DNA of 64,000 bases, taken from the NCBI GenBank assembly GCA_026224775.1, contig JAMFRP010000003.1, positions 62,001 to 126,000 on the forward strand, given 5' to 3'. Below the pieces are notes generated by a model. That model was given only the letters and a program-made list of their open reading frames with translations, was not told the origin of the DNA and searched no databases. The translations under genes were made by a program, and so were the position numbers. This document shows positions 1 through 8,649 of the stretch, piece after piece. Each line of letters begins with the position of its first letter. The stretch's first letter is position 1. The stretch is from Bacteroidota bacterium (lineage in GTDB: Bacteria; Bacteroidota; Bacteroidia; Sphingobacteriales; Sphingobacteriaceae).

Positions 1-2
1 CT

Positions 3-233
3 AAAGTTCATAACATGGATATACAATATGCGCAGTCAGCCGTTTTTACGCCTTCGGATTTTTCTTTCCCAAGTAATGGTATCAAAGCGGAAGCCACACC
101 TAATACCGAAACAACCTTGATAGCCGATGTGGACGTAGATTTGTTAAAAGAACTTCATAATTTCGGCGCAGTCAGGAACCTGAAAGACAGAAGATTAGAT
201 ATTTATAAAATAATTAATAAGAGCAAGAAATAA
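3..233 (+). CDS. carbon-nitrogen hydrolase, C-terminal fragment (partial, runs off left edge)
   Basis: The reading frame is open to the left edge, so only the last 77 codons are present and the first ATG at 15 is internal. The residues match the end of bacterial nitrilase-superfamily amidohydrolases: an aromatic/Pro-rich stretch around 'YAQSAVFTPSDFSFP', then 'LIADVDVDLL' and a basic tail with 'NLKDRRLDIYKI'. In such proteins the E-K-C catalytic triad lies upstream, outside the window. In Bacteroidota this family is often fused to an N-terminal GNAT acetyltransferase, but that cannot be checked here. The family call is moderately sure and the substrate is unknown. Confidence 0.6.
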   Translation, partial: KVHNMDIQYAQSAVFTPSDFSFPSNGIKAEATPNTETTLIADVDVDLLKELHNFGAVRNLKDRRLDIYKIINKSKK

Positions 234-353
234 TTTTAAGACTCGTTTATATGTTTAACTACATAGTAGTATGTTAATGATCCATTATGGATAAAATTCA
301 TGTATTATTTAAATAAAGTATTTTTGCAGTACAATTGCATTTAAGGATTGATA

Positions 354-1466
354 ATGAATAAAGACAGTGGCGTGAACGAGTTTCCTGAAGAGAATTGTAA
401 TTCAGATCTCCCCGAGCCTTTCCATGAGATAGATATAGCCGAGATCGCCCTTGATTCTGCGAATGTCGGTATCTGGATCATGGACCCCGCATCCGGAAAA
501 TTCCTTCCCTCGGAACGTACCAGGGAACTTTTCGGCTTTTTGCCTGGCGAAGAAATGTCTTTTGAGGATGCGATGTTAAAAGTCGTGGATAAACACAGGA
601 AAAGTGTAACGGAAGCGATTGAAAATGCTTTTAAGAAACACAGCGCCCTTTACATTGAGTACCCCATAATTGGTCTTGACGAACATAAACAAAGATGGTT
701 GAGCGTAACCGGAGGCTTTAGTAGCACAACCGCAAATAGCAGCTATTTCTCGGGGATCATCATGGACATTACCGAGCAGAAGCAAAGTGACCTCAGACGG
801 AGTAAATTCATTGGCATGGTTAGTCATGAGTTGAAAACGCCGCTTACCGCTTTGAAGGCTTATGTTCAGATGCTGAATAACTGGGCTAAGAAACAGAAAG
901 ATAATTTCACCATAGGGGCATTGTCAAAAGTGGATAAGCAGGTCAAAAAAATGCTTAATATGATCAACAGCTTGCTTAACCTGTCCGGTGCCGAGGCCGG
1001 TAAGATACACCTGAAAAAAGAAGAATTCAGGCTTGATGTATTGATCAATGAAGTAGTTGAGGAAACCTTATTTATCACATCTGCTCATCATATTGTAATC
1101 AATCCCTGCACGGCAGTAAATGTTAATGCTGACCGGGAAAAAATAGAACAGGTTGTGGTAAATCTGCTCAGCAACGCTGCGAAATATTCGGAGAAAACCG
1201 CGCAGATTGAAATAGCTTGCGTGTTGCAACATAACTATATTGAAGTAAGTGTCAGAGATCAGGGATTAGGTATAGCGCAAACGGATATCCAAAAACTTTT
1301 TTTGCCGCATTATAGGGTGGAAAGCAAGGAAACAGAAAAAATTGCCGGTTTCGGTATAGGGCTATATTTGTGCGCCGAGATCATCAACAGGCATCATGGT
1401 AAGATATGGGCAGAAAGCGAACTCGGAAAAGGCAGCACTTTTAAATTTACACTTCCTTTAAATTGA
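354..1466 (+). CDS. PAS-domain sensor histidine kinase (cytoplasmic)
   Basis: This protein of about 370 residues has a PAS domain (roughly residues 25-145) and no transmembrane segment. A HisKA dimerisation domain follows, with the phospho-acceptor His158 in 'SHELKTPLT'. The HATPase_c domain shows an N box ('NLLSNAAKYS'), a G1 box ('DQGLGI') and a G2 box ('GFGIGLYL'). It should autophosphorylate on His158 in response to a ligand or redox cue sensed by the PAS domain, then pass phosphate to an unlinked response regulator, since none is adjacent. A TTG at 348 also opens the frame, but the ATG at 354 follows an AAGGA stretch and is preferred. It is an orphan kinase with a standalone promoter region. 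Confidence 0.9.
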   Translation: MNKDSGVNEFPEENCNSDLPEPFHEIDIAEIALDSANVGIWIMDPASGKFLPSERTRELFGFLPGEEMSFEDAMLKVVDKHRKSVTEAIENAFKKHSALYIEYPIIGLDEHKQRWLSVTGGFSSTTANSSYFSGIIMDITEQKQSDLRRSKFIGMVSHELKTPLTALKAYVQMLNNWAKKQKDNFTIGALSKVDKQVKKMLNMINSLLNLSGAEAGKIHLKKEEFRLDVLINEVVEETLFITSAHHIVINPCTAVNVNADREKIEQVVVNLLSNAAKYSEKTAQIEIACVLQHNYIEVSVRDQGLGIAQTDIQKLFLPHYRVESKETEKIAGFGIGLYLCAEIINRHHGKIWAESELGKGSTFKFTLPLN

Positions 1467-1665
1467 GTTTTTGGGAAACATGTTGATGCTCTGTGTGTAG
1501 TAAGCACTTTTTAAAACATCCATAAATTAATAGCACCACCTAAAAGTATTTGAGATATCCTGAACAATTGGCTTTTTGAAAAATGGTTTGATAACTAATT
1601 TTTATTTGGTTGCTGAGAAGGAATTGGACCAAGACTTGTAAGCGTTTCCTAAATATTAAAAAGCG

Positions 1666-1947
1666 ATGGAAACTAACTTTCAAATTTCACTTCACATGAA
1701 AACGCCGGCCGGATTTGAAACGTACGGCAACTTTGATCTTGGGTCTGACCGCGAACAGGCAATGGCGATAGTAAAGCAGTTTAAAGGCACGGATGAGCTA
1801 TCGGAAAATTTTATTTTATACATGGATTTTACTGAAGTACAGGCAGGTGTTCCCCTTCCTGTAAAAATATTGCATTGCACGCTGGATGATCTTACTTATA
1901 ACATCCGTATCATTACAAGGGACATATTCAAAAACTTCAGTCTCTGA
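1666..1947 (+). CDS. hypothetical protein, 93 aa
   Basis: This is a short acidic/hydrophobic protein with no signal peptide and no membrane segment. The pattern is alternating beta strands around one helix ('DREQAMAIVKQF'). I do not recognise the family. It sits alone between the histidine kinase and the heat-shock gene, with a hairpin terminator just after the stop codon. Being a monocistronic, clean ORF with its own terminator supports it being a real gene. Confidence 0.55.
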   Translation: METNFQISLHMKTPAGFETYGNFDLGSDREQAMAIVKQFKGTDELSENFILYMDFTEVQAGVPLPVKILHCTLDDLTYNIRIITRDIFKNFSL

Positions 1948-1960
1948 AAAAATGACATCA

Positions 1961-1982
1961 GGGCTGAAATATTTTCAGTCCC
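1961..1982 (+). terminator. probable terminator after the 93-aa gene
   Basis: The arms GGG-CTGAAA and TTTCAG-T-CCC form a short-loop stem with one bulge 13 bases after the stop codon. A moderately T-rich run follows a little downstream. It separates the small gene from the heat-shock gene. Confidence 0.4.
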
Positions 1983-2076
1983 AAACTGAAATTTTTACGG
2001 TTTTGACGTATTGGTATTCAAGTTGTATTATAATGTTCAGTTACAAATTAAATTATAACATTAAAAAAAGAAAGCC

Positions 2077-2517
2077 ATGACACTGGTTAAATTTAACAAC
2101 AACAAAGGAGCGAACGCATTATTGCCAGGCTTTAATGACGTTTTTGAATCAATCTTTAATGACACATTTTTTAATGACCGCATGGTAACCCGCGTACCTG
2201 CCGTTAACATCAGCGAAACCGCAGATCATTTCCACGTAGATCTTGCTGCGCCTGGTTTGAAGAAGCAGGACTTTAAGATCAGTTTGGATAGGAATGTGTT
2301 AAATATCACTGTTGAAAACCAAACTGAAAACAGTGAAGAAAACAAACGTTATGCTAAACGTGAGTTTAGTTATTCATCTTTCGTCCGTTCGTTTACTTTA
2401 CCTGAACAGGCCGACCATAACCGCATCGAAGCGGCTTATGAAGATGGTATCCTGAAAGTGGATATTGCAAAAAAAGAAGAAGCTAAAATGGCGAGCCGCC
2501 AGATAGAACTAAAATAA
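2077..2517 (+). CDS. Hsp20/alpha-crystallin small heat-shock protein
   Basis: The 146-residue protein has a central alpha-crystallin domain (about residues 40-135). It contains 'PAVNISETADHFHVDLAAPG' at the domain start and the conserved 'A.YEDGILKVDIAKKEE' near its end; the C-terminal I-x-L type tail is 'RQIELK'. Small heat-shock proteins form oligomers that hold unfolding proteins for refolding by DnaK/ClpB. Length is typical for bacterial Hsp20. It is monocistronic, with a terminator directly downstream. Regulation by a heat or envelope stress factor is likely but no operator was identified. Confidence 0.93.
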   Translation: MTLVKFNNNKGANALLPGFNDVFESIFNDTFFNDRMVTRVPAVNISETADHFHVDLAAPGLKKQDFKISLDRNVLNITVENQTENSEENKRYAKREFSYSSFVRSFTLPEQADHNRIEAAYEDGILKVDIAKKEEAKMASRQIELK

Positions 2518-2538
2518 ATTTTTAGAAATTAGATTTAA

Positions 2539-2570
2539 AGAAAGGGCTGAATCATCAGCCCTTTCTAATT
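2539..2570 (+). terminator. rho-independent terminator of hsp20
   Basis: A perfect 12-bp stem (AGAAAGGGCTGA / TCAGCCCTTTCT) with a 4-base loop lies about 20 bases after the hsp20 stop. It is followed by AATTTTC. Confidence 0.8.
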
Positions 2571-2898
2571 TTCTGTTAACCTCAGCATGGTTAAATTCTA
2601 CCTCAAAACATAAATACGAAACAATCTTCCGGTTTTTCGCTTGTATAGATGAGCAATCATCCTCTTTTCTTTGATCACATATCATTAATGGAATCCGGGT
2701 TAAATCTCCTGCCCATAGGATTCGTAAGTTAAATTTTCAATAAAATCTTACCCTGCCTTGAGCAGTAATTTTTTGCGCATTTTTTTTGTAATTAAATTTT
2801 TTTTTCAAAACCCGGCTTGCTATCATTGCGCCTCGATTTGAAATACATAAGGATTGACGTTAAGCTATAGCATAATTATAATTTAATTTTTAAACACC
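2571..2898. other. intergenic stretch, no gene seen
   Basis: This AT-rich stretch between the hsp20 terminator and the desaturase contains no ORF with coding character, no long repeat and no strong hairpin. It probably holds the desaturase promoter near its right end, but I cannot place a clear -7 box. Confidence 0.4.
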
Positions 2899-3990
2899 AT
2901 GCCATTTTTAGATCACGTATTGCAGCGCCCGGCTTATGGATGGCAAGATGCCAACGGTAACCTGGTTAAGCCAACGAAAGGACAAATATTTAAGGAGTTT
3001 TTTAGCAGGCTGAATGTTTTTAAAGACCGAAAAAATTGGTTACCATTCTTTAGCTGGTTCAAGGTAATTTGCCTCGTTCCTTTTTTTCTGCTTTTCCTTA
3101 CCAGTTATTTACATTGGTGGACATTGTTAGCAGCCTTTGTTTATAGTATGATTATTATGGGAACGCACGGTACCATCTGGCATCACCGCTATTGTACCCA
3201 TGGCGCTTACAAGTTCCGTAATCCTTTCTGGCGCTTCTTTACCCAAAATTTGACTTTAAATGTCATCCCGGAGGAAATCTACGTGATTTCCCATCATGTG
3301 CATCATGCGAAATCAGATCAACCAGGTGATCCCTATAATGCTCAAGCCGGATTTTTATACTGTTTCCTGGCAGATGTCAATCACCAGCCAATTGCAAAAG
3401 ATTTGAGTGAGGCTGATTACAATCGCGTGAAACTCCTGATGCAGCATACGGGTGTAACGGGTAATACTTATGCCCAATATTTGAAATGGGGGTCTTATGT
3501 AAATCCGACATCCGCGATCACATCGTGGCTATTGAACTGGTCGTTTTGGTATCTTGTATTTTACCTGATTGGTGGCCACGCATTGGCCTGTAGCCTTTTT
3601 GGCGCGGCAGGATTTTGGGCAGTGGGTGTGCGCACATTTAATTACGAAGGCCATGCCAAAGGCAAAGATAAGCAGCGGGAAGGCACCGACTTCAGTGAAA
3701 ACGACAAATCCATTAACCAGTTGTGGCCTGGCATCGTTGCAGGTGAATGGCATAATAACCACCATTTGTATCCCAAAAGTGCGCGTAGTGGGTTTAAGTC
3801 CCACCAGGTTGACCTTGCCTGGTACTACATTAAATTCATGCATAAACTTGGAGCGGTAAGTAGCTATAAAGATTATAAGAAACGCTTTTATGACCAGTAT
3901 CACGAGCCCTACTTAAAAATGAAAGCCGGATCTCTTGGTGATCCTGATAAATCGGAAGATGTAATTATCGAAACAAACTCAGTGTTATAA
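2899..3990 (+). CDS. membrane fatty-acid (acyl-CoA/acyl-lipid) desaturase
   Basis: This is a 363-residue membrane di-iron desaturase. Two hydrophobic segments (about 53-90) precede the first His box 'HHRYCTH' (95-101). The second box 'HHVHH' is at 132-136 and the third 'HNNHH' near 286, and a second membrane pair lies around 205-240. The three His clusters bind the di-iron centre that inserts a double bond into saturated acyl chains using O2 and an electron donor. Spacing and boxes fit the stearoyl-CoA/acyl-lipid desaturase superfamily; the regiospecificity (probably delta-9) is an inference. No electron-transfer partner is adjacent. It probably adjusts membrane fluidity. Confidence 0.88.
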   Translation: MPFLDHVLQRPAYGWQDANGNLVKPTKGQIFKEFFSRLNVFKDRKNWLPFFSWFKVICLVPFFLLFLTSYLHWWTLLAAFVYSMIIMGTHGTIWHHRYCTHGAYKFRNPFWRFFTQNLTLNVIPEEIYVISHHVHHAKSDQPGDPYNAQAGFLYCFLADVNHQPIAKDLSEADYNRVKLLMQHTGVTGNTYAQYLKWGSYVNPTSAITSWLLNWSFWYLVFYLIGGHALACSLFGAAGFWAVGVRTFNYEGHAKGKDKQREGTDFSENDKSINQLWPGIVAGEWHNNHHLYPKSARSGFKSHQVDLAWYYIKFMHKLGAVSSYKDYKKRFYDQYHEPYLKMKAGSLGDPDKSEDVIIETNSVL

Positions 3991-4633
3991 ATATTGTATT
4001 TGACTTCAAATTGTGATTGAAATTCAAAAAAATTAACGAAAAGTTGTTTATCTTTATATCATAAGATTTGCAATTAATCTGTATCAAAAAAAAGCGGTGA
4101 GTAATTCGGTGAGTACAGAATTTAAACCACTATAAAATATTGAAATTCAGCGATTTGGGGATTAAGTTTGATTCTCGTCGGAGATACATAGCCTGATTTC
4201 TTAAGATCAACTGTAAACAACCAATAATATTTTTCCAAAAGAGTTTTGCTGTTCAGGAAAACCTACCTCGTTCTCTATATCAATTTAAAACTTGTCTTTC
4301 AAGATAATTACCTGTTACATATTAGTATACAAATAGGCGCTAAATAACGACACACGCATAAATATTAGTTTTTTTTAATGGATTTGAACATTTGGGGCAT
4401 GATTAAATGCTCAATGGTCCATCGTGGTATGTTTCTCCGATATATCTTTACGACAACCATTAACTTAAATTTTATCACCAATGGAAAAACCAAATGACTT
4501 AAGGTCGGTACTGATTAGTAAAACAATATCATCAAATCTGGTCTTGGTTTCGTTAAGAACAGATAAAGGGCGCACTTTCTAGAAACCCTGCGGAGACCAA
4601 AAATTTAAGTGCCCCCGTAAAATAAACGTTACT
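3991..4633. other. 640-bp intergenic region without recognisable gene
   Basis: I see no ORF of coding character on either strand. The DNA is AT-rich, with scattered stop codons in all frames. A short sequence GGTGAGTAATTC at 4096 recurs at 8811, but it is too short to interpret. This may be a decayed region or a long leader for the FISUMP lipoprotein. Confidence 0.4.
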
Positions 4634-5458
4634 ATGAGAAAAGCATTAGTGTTATTATTTCCAATATTACTAACATCCTGTATTACTATTAATAAGGAGG
4701 AAAAGCCTGATGTAGGTATTCAAAAAACACCCCTGCCCGGTATAGGTGTCCCGATGAAACCATCTACCGAAAGTGAAAGTTTTGTTGACCCAACCGATGG
4801 ACTTACCTATAAATGGGTAAAAGTACGTGTAACACCCTATTCAGATGTTCCCCTGTGTGGACATGTGGGAGATGTATTGCAACCTGCGTCAGTGGCATCT
4901 ATGCGTGTTAAGCCAATAACAGGATCTTTTAAAGATGAAAGAGATGGCCAGGTTTATAAAACCGTAACCTTGGGCAAGCAAACCTGGATGGCTCAAAACT
5001 TGAATTATAAAACCCCGCAATCATTGAATTATAATAATGATCCTAAAAACGGCCCCATTTATGGGATGTTATACAATTATGGTGGTCTTTCGCTCGACTG
5101 TCCGAAAGGATGGCATGTCCCTACAGATGCCGAGTGGGAGGAATTGGAATACAACGCGGGCATGAGTAAGGACGATACAGCTAAAGACATGTACCGCGGC
5201 AATATAGCAGCTAATTTTATGAGCGGTGGTGCTACCAAAATGAATATTGTATTTGGCGGATTTTGGGGCCAGGGTAGATACAAAGGCGAAGGCGGGGAAG
5301 CGAATTATTGGACATCGACCCTCGACAAAGACAATCACGTTGCCAGTCGGTTATTCCGAATGGGTGATAGCAGGATATGTAAAAATCGGGTAGGTTTAGC
5401 TCATCTTTTCAGTATCCGTTGTGTTAAAGATGCCGGGGTAATTGTAAAAAAACAGTGA
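4634..5458 (+). CDS. FISUMP-domain lipoprotein
   Basis: The protein starts with a lipoprotein signal peptide ending in the lipobox 'LLTSC' (Cys16), so it should be anchored in the envelope. Residues about 100-265 match the Fibrobacter succinogenes major paralogous (FISUMP) domain common in Bacteroidota surface proteins: 'VTLGKQTWMAQNLNY', then 'CPKGWHVPTDAEWEELE', then 'YWTSTLD' and 'SIRCVKD' at the end. The domain is related to the formylglycine-generating enzyme fold, but no catalytic role is established for it. Length (274 aa) is typical. It is monocistronic with its own terminator. Confidence 0.85.
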   Translation: MRKALVLLFPILLTSCITINKEEKPDVGIQKTPLPGIGVPMKPSTESESFVDPTDGLTYKWVKVRVTPYSDVPLCGHVGDVLQPASVASMRVKPITGSFKDERDGQVYKTVTLGKQTWMAQNLNYKTPQSLNYNNDPKNGPIYGMLYNYGGLSLDCPKGWHVPTDAEWEELEYNAGMSKDDTAKDMYRGNIAANFMSGGATKMNIVFGGFWGQGRYKGEGGEANYWTSTLDKDNHVASRLFRMGDSRICKNRVGLAHLFSIRCVKDAGVIVKKQ

Positions 5459-5503
5459 GCAGGTAAATTAAGTTATGCCTTAATATTCACTTATAGCAAC
5501 CAA

Positions 5504-5533
5504 AAAGCCGGCCCACCTTTGTAAAGCGGCTTT
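5504..5533 (+). terminator. terminator after FISUMP lipoprotein
   Basis: The arms AAAGCCG and CGGCTTT enclose a 16-base loop about 45 bases after the stop codon, followed by a short T/G run. Its right half (TAAAGCGGCTTTGTA) resembles the terminator at 7362-7383. Confidence 0.5.
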
Positions 5534-5762
5534 GTAGTCCATAGAGGAATCGATCCCTTTCATGTTGCTTGCAAATCATTTAAAATCTTCAATTGTTCCA
5601 CCAAGTGGTTCGAATTATGTCCAGTTTGGGGATAGCTTTAAAATATTGTTAAAACCCATCCTCCCTTTCGTAAGATCTATAAAGTCGATATCCTGCATTA
5701 TTTGTTCCCCGCTGGTCAGTTTAGAAAATAAAGATACTCTGTATTTTTTTTTAATTTTTAAA

Positions 5763-5788
5763 TAAATGTCTCAATATTGAGACATTTA
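5763..5788. promoter_or_regulatory. 26-bp perfect palindrome, probable TetR operator
   Basis: The half-site TAAATGTCTCAAT is followed directly by its exact reverse complement, giving 26 bases of perfect dyad symmetry. It lies just upstream of a -7 box (TATATTTG, 5791-5798) and the TetR start codon at 5802. Such a palindrome overlapping the promoter is what a self-repressing TetR dimer would bind. Binding by this TetR protein is inferred from position. Confidence 0.7.
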
Positions 5789-5801
5789 CATATATTTGTA
5801 T

Positions 5802-6362
5802 ATGGTTAGCGATCAACATATATTACAAGCAACAATAGAAGTCTTGAGTGGCGATTTTTCAGCGGCTTTAGATGTCATCGCTGACAAGGCCGGGATAAAT
5901 CGAAGAACGTTATACCGGCGTTATAAAGACCGTGATCAACTTATCTTAGCGTGTAAAAAGGAAATGATGCTGATTTGTAAAGAAGCAATGAATCTTGCAT
6001 ATAATAGTGAGCGGCAGCCGTTGAAACAATTGGAAAGAATGTTGTATGCTGGCATTGATTGCAATTACAAATATGCTTTTTTAAACAATCTACAACAGCG
6101 CGAGCAACCTAAGCTTTTTAGTGACCATGACAAAGACGATTTAAATGATAATGTAAAAGTTAAGTGGCGTGAACTCATTATTGCCCTGCAAAAAGAAGGG
6201 GTTATTAACAAAGAGATAACCGTTCATTGGGTCTTTTTTCTGTTTGATGGGATGATCAGCACGACCATTACTGCAATGGCATCAGGTGATGTCGATATAA
6301 ATGATATCAAACGTTATGCATGGTATTCCTTTGCTCGAAGTATTGGCATAATTCTAAAATAA
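5802..6362 (+). CDS. TetR-family transcriptional regulator
   Basis: The 186-residue protein has an N-terminal three-helix DNA-binding domain: 'DVIADKAGINRRTLYRRYKDRDQLI' contains the TetR helix-turn-helix with the usual T-L-Y-R-x-Y. A helical ligand-binding/dimerisation domain follows. The ATG at 5802 is preferred over the TTG at 5796, which lies inside the -7 box. It is followed after 15 bases by an alpha/beta hydrolase gene, so the two form an operon. The protein probably represses its own promoter through the palindrome at 5763-5788, with release by a small molecule that may be a substrate of the hydrolase. The ligand is unknown. Confidence 0.88.
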   Translation: MVSDQHILQATIEVLSGDFSAALDVIADKAGINRRTLYRRYKDRDQLILACKKEMMLICKEAMNLAYNSERQPLKQLERMLYAGIDCNYKYAFLNNLQQREQPKLFSDHDKDDLNDNVKVKWRELIIALQKEGVINKEITVHWVFFLFDGMISTTITAMASGDVDINDIKRYAWYSFARSIGIILK

Positions 6363-6377
6363 AAAAACAAGTTGACT

Positions 6378-7280
6378 ATGAATAAAATGGAAAACGCACA
6401 ATTCCCAAATGATGACGAACTTGCGGTAAGCCTTGGTTCTTTTAAAAGTAAAGAAGTTCAGGTAAACGGCATTACTTTGCATTACGTAGAGGGTGGACAA
6501 GGTCAGCCATTAGTTTTTTTGCCAGGATGGCCCGAAACATGGTGGTCTTATCATAAGATCATGCCGGAACTGGCTAAACATTTTTTTGTAATCAGTCTGG
6601 ACATTCGTGGAATGGGAATTTCATCCACTCCTGAATCAGGTTACCGCAAAAAAGAGATGGCATCCGATGTGGCGGAAATGGTCAGAAAATTAAGTTTAGG
6701 GAAGATACATATTGCCGGACATGACATTGGCGCAGGGGTCGCTTACAGTTTCGCAGCATTATACCCTGAATTGACTGCCAGTTTGATCGTCATGGATACT
6801 CCTCCTATAGATGAATCCATATACAAATTGCCAATGCTTCCCATTCCCGGGTCATTCTATCCGTGGTGGCTTGCATTTAACCAAGTTAATGAGTTGCCAG
6901 AAAAAATACTTGAAGGCCGAATTTCTTTTGTTCTCGACTCAGTTTTTGACGGGCTATCGATTAACCCTGATGCAGTAAATGCTTTTGACCGCTCCGTTTA
7001 TGCAAGAACGTATAATACAGCATCTGGTATTCGCGCTTCTAACGGTTGGTATAAAGCTTTTGCTGCAGACATTGAGGACAACAAACAATATAAAAAGATT
7101 GAAGTGCCGGTTTTAGGCGTCGGTGGATCAGGGTATCAAATGATTAAAGATGCTTTACCTCCTTTAACAACAGATCTAACGCTTTGCAAAATTGAAAAGT
7201 GTGGGCACTTTCTCCAATCAGAAAAGCCCGATGAGCTAATAGACCTAATTAAAACATTTTTGGTGGAAATCAAAAATTGA
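6378..7280 (+). CDS. alpha/beta hydrolase, epoxide-hydrolase-like
   Basis: This is a 300-residue alpha/beta-fold hydrolase. The oxyanion-hole motif of the epoxide hydrolase/haloalkane dehalogenase branch is present ('LPGWPETWW', equivalent to HGxP with His replaced by Pro-Gly). The nucleophile elbow 'GHDIGAG' carries Asp116 instead of Ser, and the C-terminal catalytic His is in 'CGHFLQSEKP' (about 277). An Asp nucleophile implies a covalent alkyl-enzyme mechanism, acting on epoxides or haloalkanes rather than esters. It has no signal peptide, so it acts in the cytoplasm. It is co-transcribed with the TetR regulator upstream. The ATG at 6378 was chosen over the TTG at 6372. Confidence 0.85.
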   Translation: MNKMENAQFPNDDELAVSLGSFKSKEVQVNGITLHYVEGGQGQPLVFLPGWPETWWSYHKIMPELAKHFFVISLDIRGMGISSTPESGYRKKEMASDVAEMVRKLSLGKIHIAGHDIGAGVAYSFAALYPELTASLIVMDTPPIDESIYKLPMLPIPGSFYPWWLAFNQVNELPEKILEGRISFVLDSVFDGLSINPDAVNAFDRSVYARTYNTASGIRASNGWYKAFAADIEDNKQYKKIEVPVLGVGGSGYQMIKDALPPLTTDLTLCKIEKCGHFLQSEKPDELIDLIKTFLVEIKN

Positions 7281-7361
7281 ACTTCTGGATAAACAGAACA
7301 ACACAGATTCCTGATTTCCAGCTGTGGTTGGTGCTACCACCGCACCACCTAAGCCACAAAA

Positions 7362-7383
7362 CCGCTTTACTTTCGTAAAGCGG
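7362..7383 (+). terminator. terminator after TetR-hydrolase operon
   Basis: A perfect 9-bp stem CCGCTTTAC / GTAAAGCGG with a TTTC loop is followed by CTTTG. It ends the TetR-hydrolase operon about 80 bases after the stop. Confidence 0.6.
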
Positions 7384-7485
7384 CTTTGTAAAGGATGGCA
7401 TATTGCTGGCAGTGCCCGCAATATCATCTCCGTATTTACTATTATTTTCATTTAGCTTTGTTTCAACAAAAGCCAGCTATTAATT

Positions 7486-8499
7486 ATGAAGCCTTTTCGT
7501 ATTGCCTTATTCATCCTATTGTTCATGTCACCGCTCTTTGCCTTTTGCCAAACAGCTTATCCAATAACACCACGTATGCGTGTGATTATTGACAATGATT
7601 TTAGCGGTGACCCTGATGGCCTTTTCCAGTTAACCCACCTGCTTTTGTCGCCCTCGGTGGAAATCAGAGCTATTATAGGTACGCACCTGAACGCTCACGA
7701 TGGGTTCGATCCGTCCAAAACCCAGGCAGACAATGCCGCAAAAAAAGCCCGTGAATTATTGTCGGTAATGAAAATGGATGGCAAGATACCCGTGATAGCC
7801 GGCTCTAATTCCGGCATGCAAAACGACAGTACGCCGGTAAAGAGCGATGCCGTTGATTTTATTATTAAAGAGGCATTACGGACCGATACCAAATTGCCGC
7901 TATACGTACTATGCGGCGCAGGCCTTACCGAAATTGCTTCAGCAGCTTTGACTAAGCCGGAAATTGCAGGAAAACTAACATTGATATGGATTGGCGGTCC
8001 AGAATACAGTGACCTTGCCTTGCCGCCGCCTAATGCCTCTCCAGTCGAGTATAACCTGAATATCGACATTTATGCGGCAAGAGCGGTGTTCAACCGGAGC
8101 CAGATCAACTTATGGCAGTTGCCCCGCAACGTTTACAGGCAGGCGATTTTGCCTTATTCAGAACTGGTACTAAAAATTAAGCCCAACGGTGAAATAGGCA
8201 AATACCTTTACAATACCCTTGAAAATTTGATGGTGAGGATGCAAAAGTACAAGCTGAACCTTGGCGAAACATATATCCTGGGCGATAGCCCCCTGGTATT
8301 ATTAACCGCCCTGCAATCCTCTTTCGAACCGGACCCCTCATCCAGCGATTATGTGAATAAGCCCTGCCCCACCATTAGCAGCTCTGGTATTTATCAATTA
8401 AATCCCGGCGGCAGAAAAATCAGGGTATATCAACATATTGATACCAGCTTGATGTTTGGCGATTTTTTTGCGAAGCTGGAGCTATTTAATAGGCTATAA
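7486..8499 (+). CDS. exported nucleoside hydrolase (IunH-type fold)
   Basis: A signal peptide (residues 1-21, ending 'AFCQT') precedes an inosine-uridine nucleoside hydrolase fold. The N-terminal aspartate cluster that binds Ca2+ is at 36-45, a variant of the usual DTDxGxDDA. 'EYNLNIDIYAARAVF' matches the E-x-N-x-x-x-D-x-x-A segment of these enzymes. The family splits the N-glycosidic bond of nucleosides. Periplasmic location suggests nucleoside scavenging or, given sequence divergence, a DUF1593-like sugar role. Length (337 aa) is normal. It is monocistronic, and the next 380 bases contain no gene. Confidence 0.78.
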   Translation: MKPFRIALFILLFMSPLFAFCQTAYPITPRMRVIIDNDFSGDPDGLFQLTHLLLSPSVEIRAIIGTHLNAHDGFDPSKTQADNAAKKARELLSVMKMDGKIPVIAGSNSGMQNDSTPVKSDAVDFIIKEALRTDTKLPLYVLCGAGLTEIASAALTKPEIAGKLTLIWIGGPEYSDLALPPPNASPVEYNLNIDIYAARAVFNRSQINLWQLPRNVYRQAILPYSELVLKIKPNGEIGKYLYNTLENLMVRMQKYKLNLGETYILGDSPLVLLTALQSSFEPDPSSSDYVNKPCPTISSSGIYQLNPGGRKIRVYQHIDTSLMFGDFFAKLELFNRL

Positions 8500-8649
8500 A
8501 CAACATTTATCCGACAATGGCTGCATAAATTACTGGTATATAGCCTCCGTTGCCGATTTATCAAATAATTAATAATAAGATAGTTATAATTTATTCGAGG
8601 TTTCAAACCTCCGTAAAACCCACTAAAAACCCCACGTCTCCGAACATTT

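Noticed and set aside
8593..8615. GAGG-TTTCAAA-CCTC near 8594 as a partial tRNA T arm left by an ICE insertion
   Set aside because: The loop and stem do not fit the T arm pattern exactly, there is no acceptor stem next to it, and it does not match the tRNA-Ser sequence at 63219.
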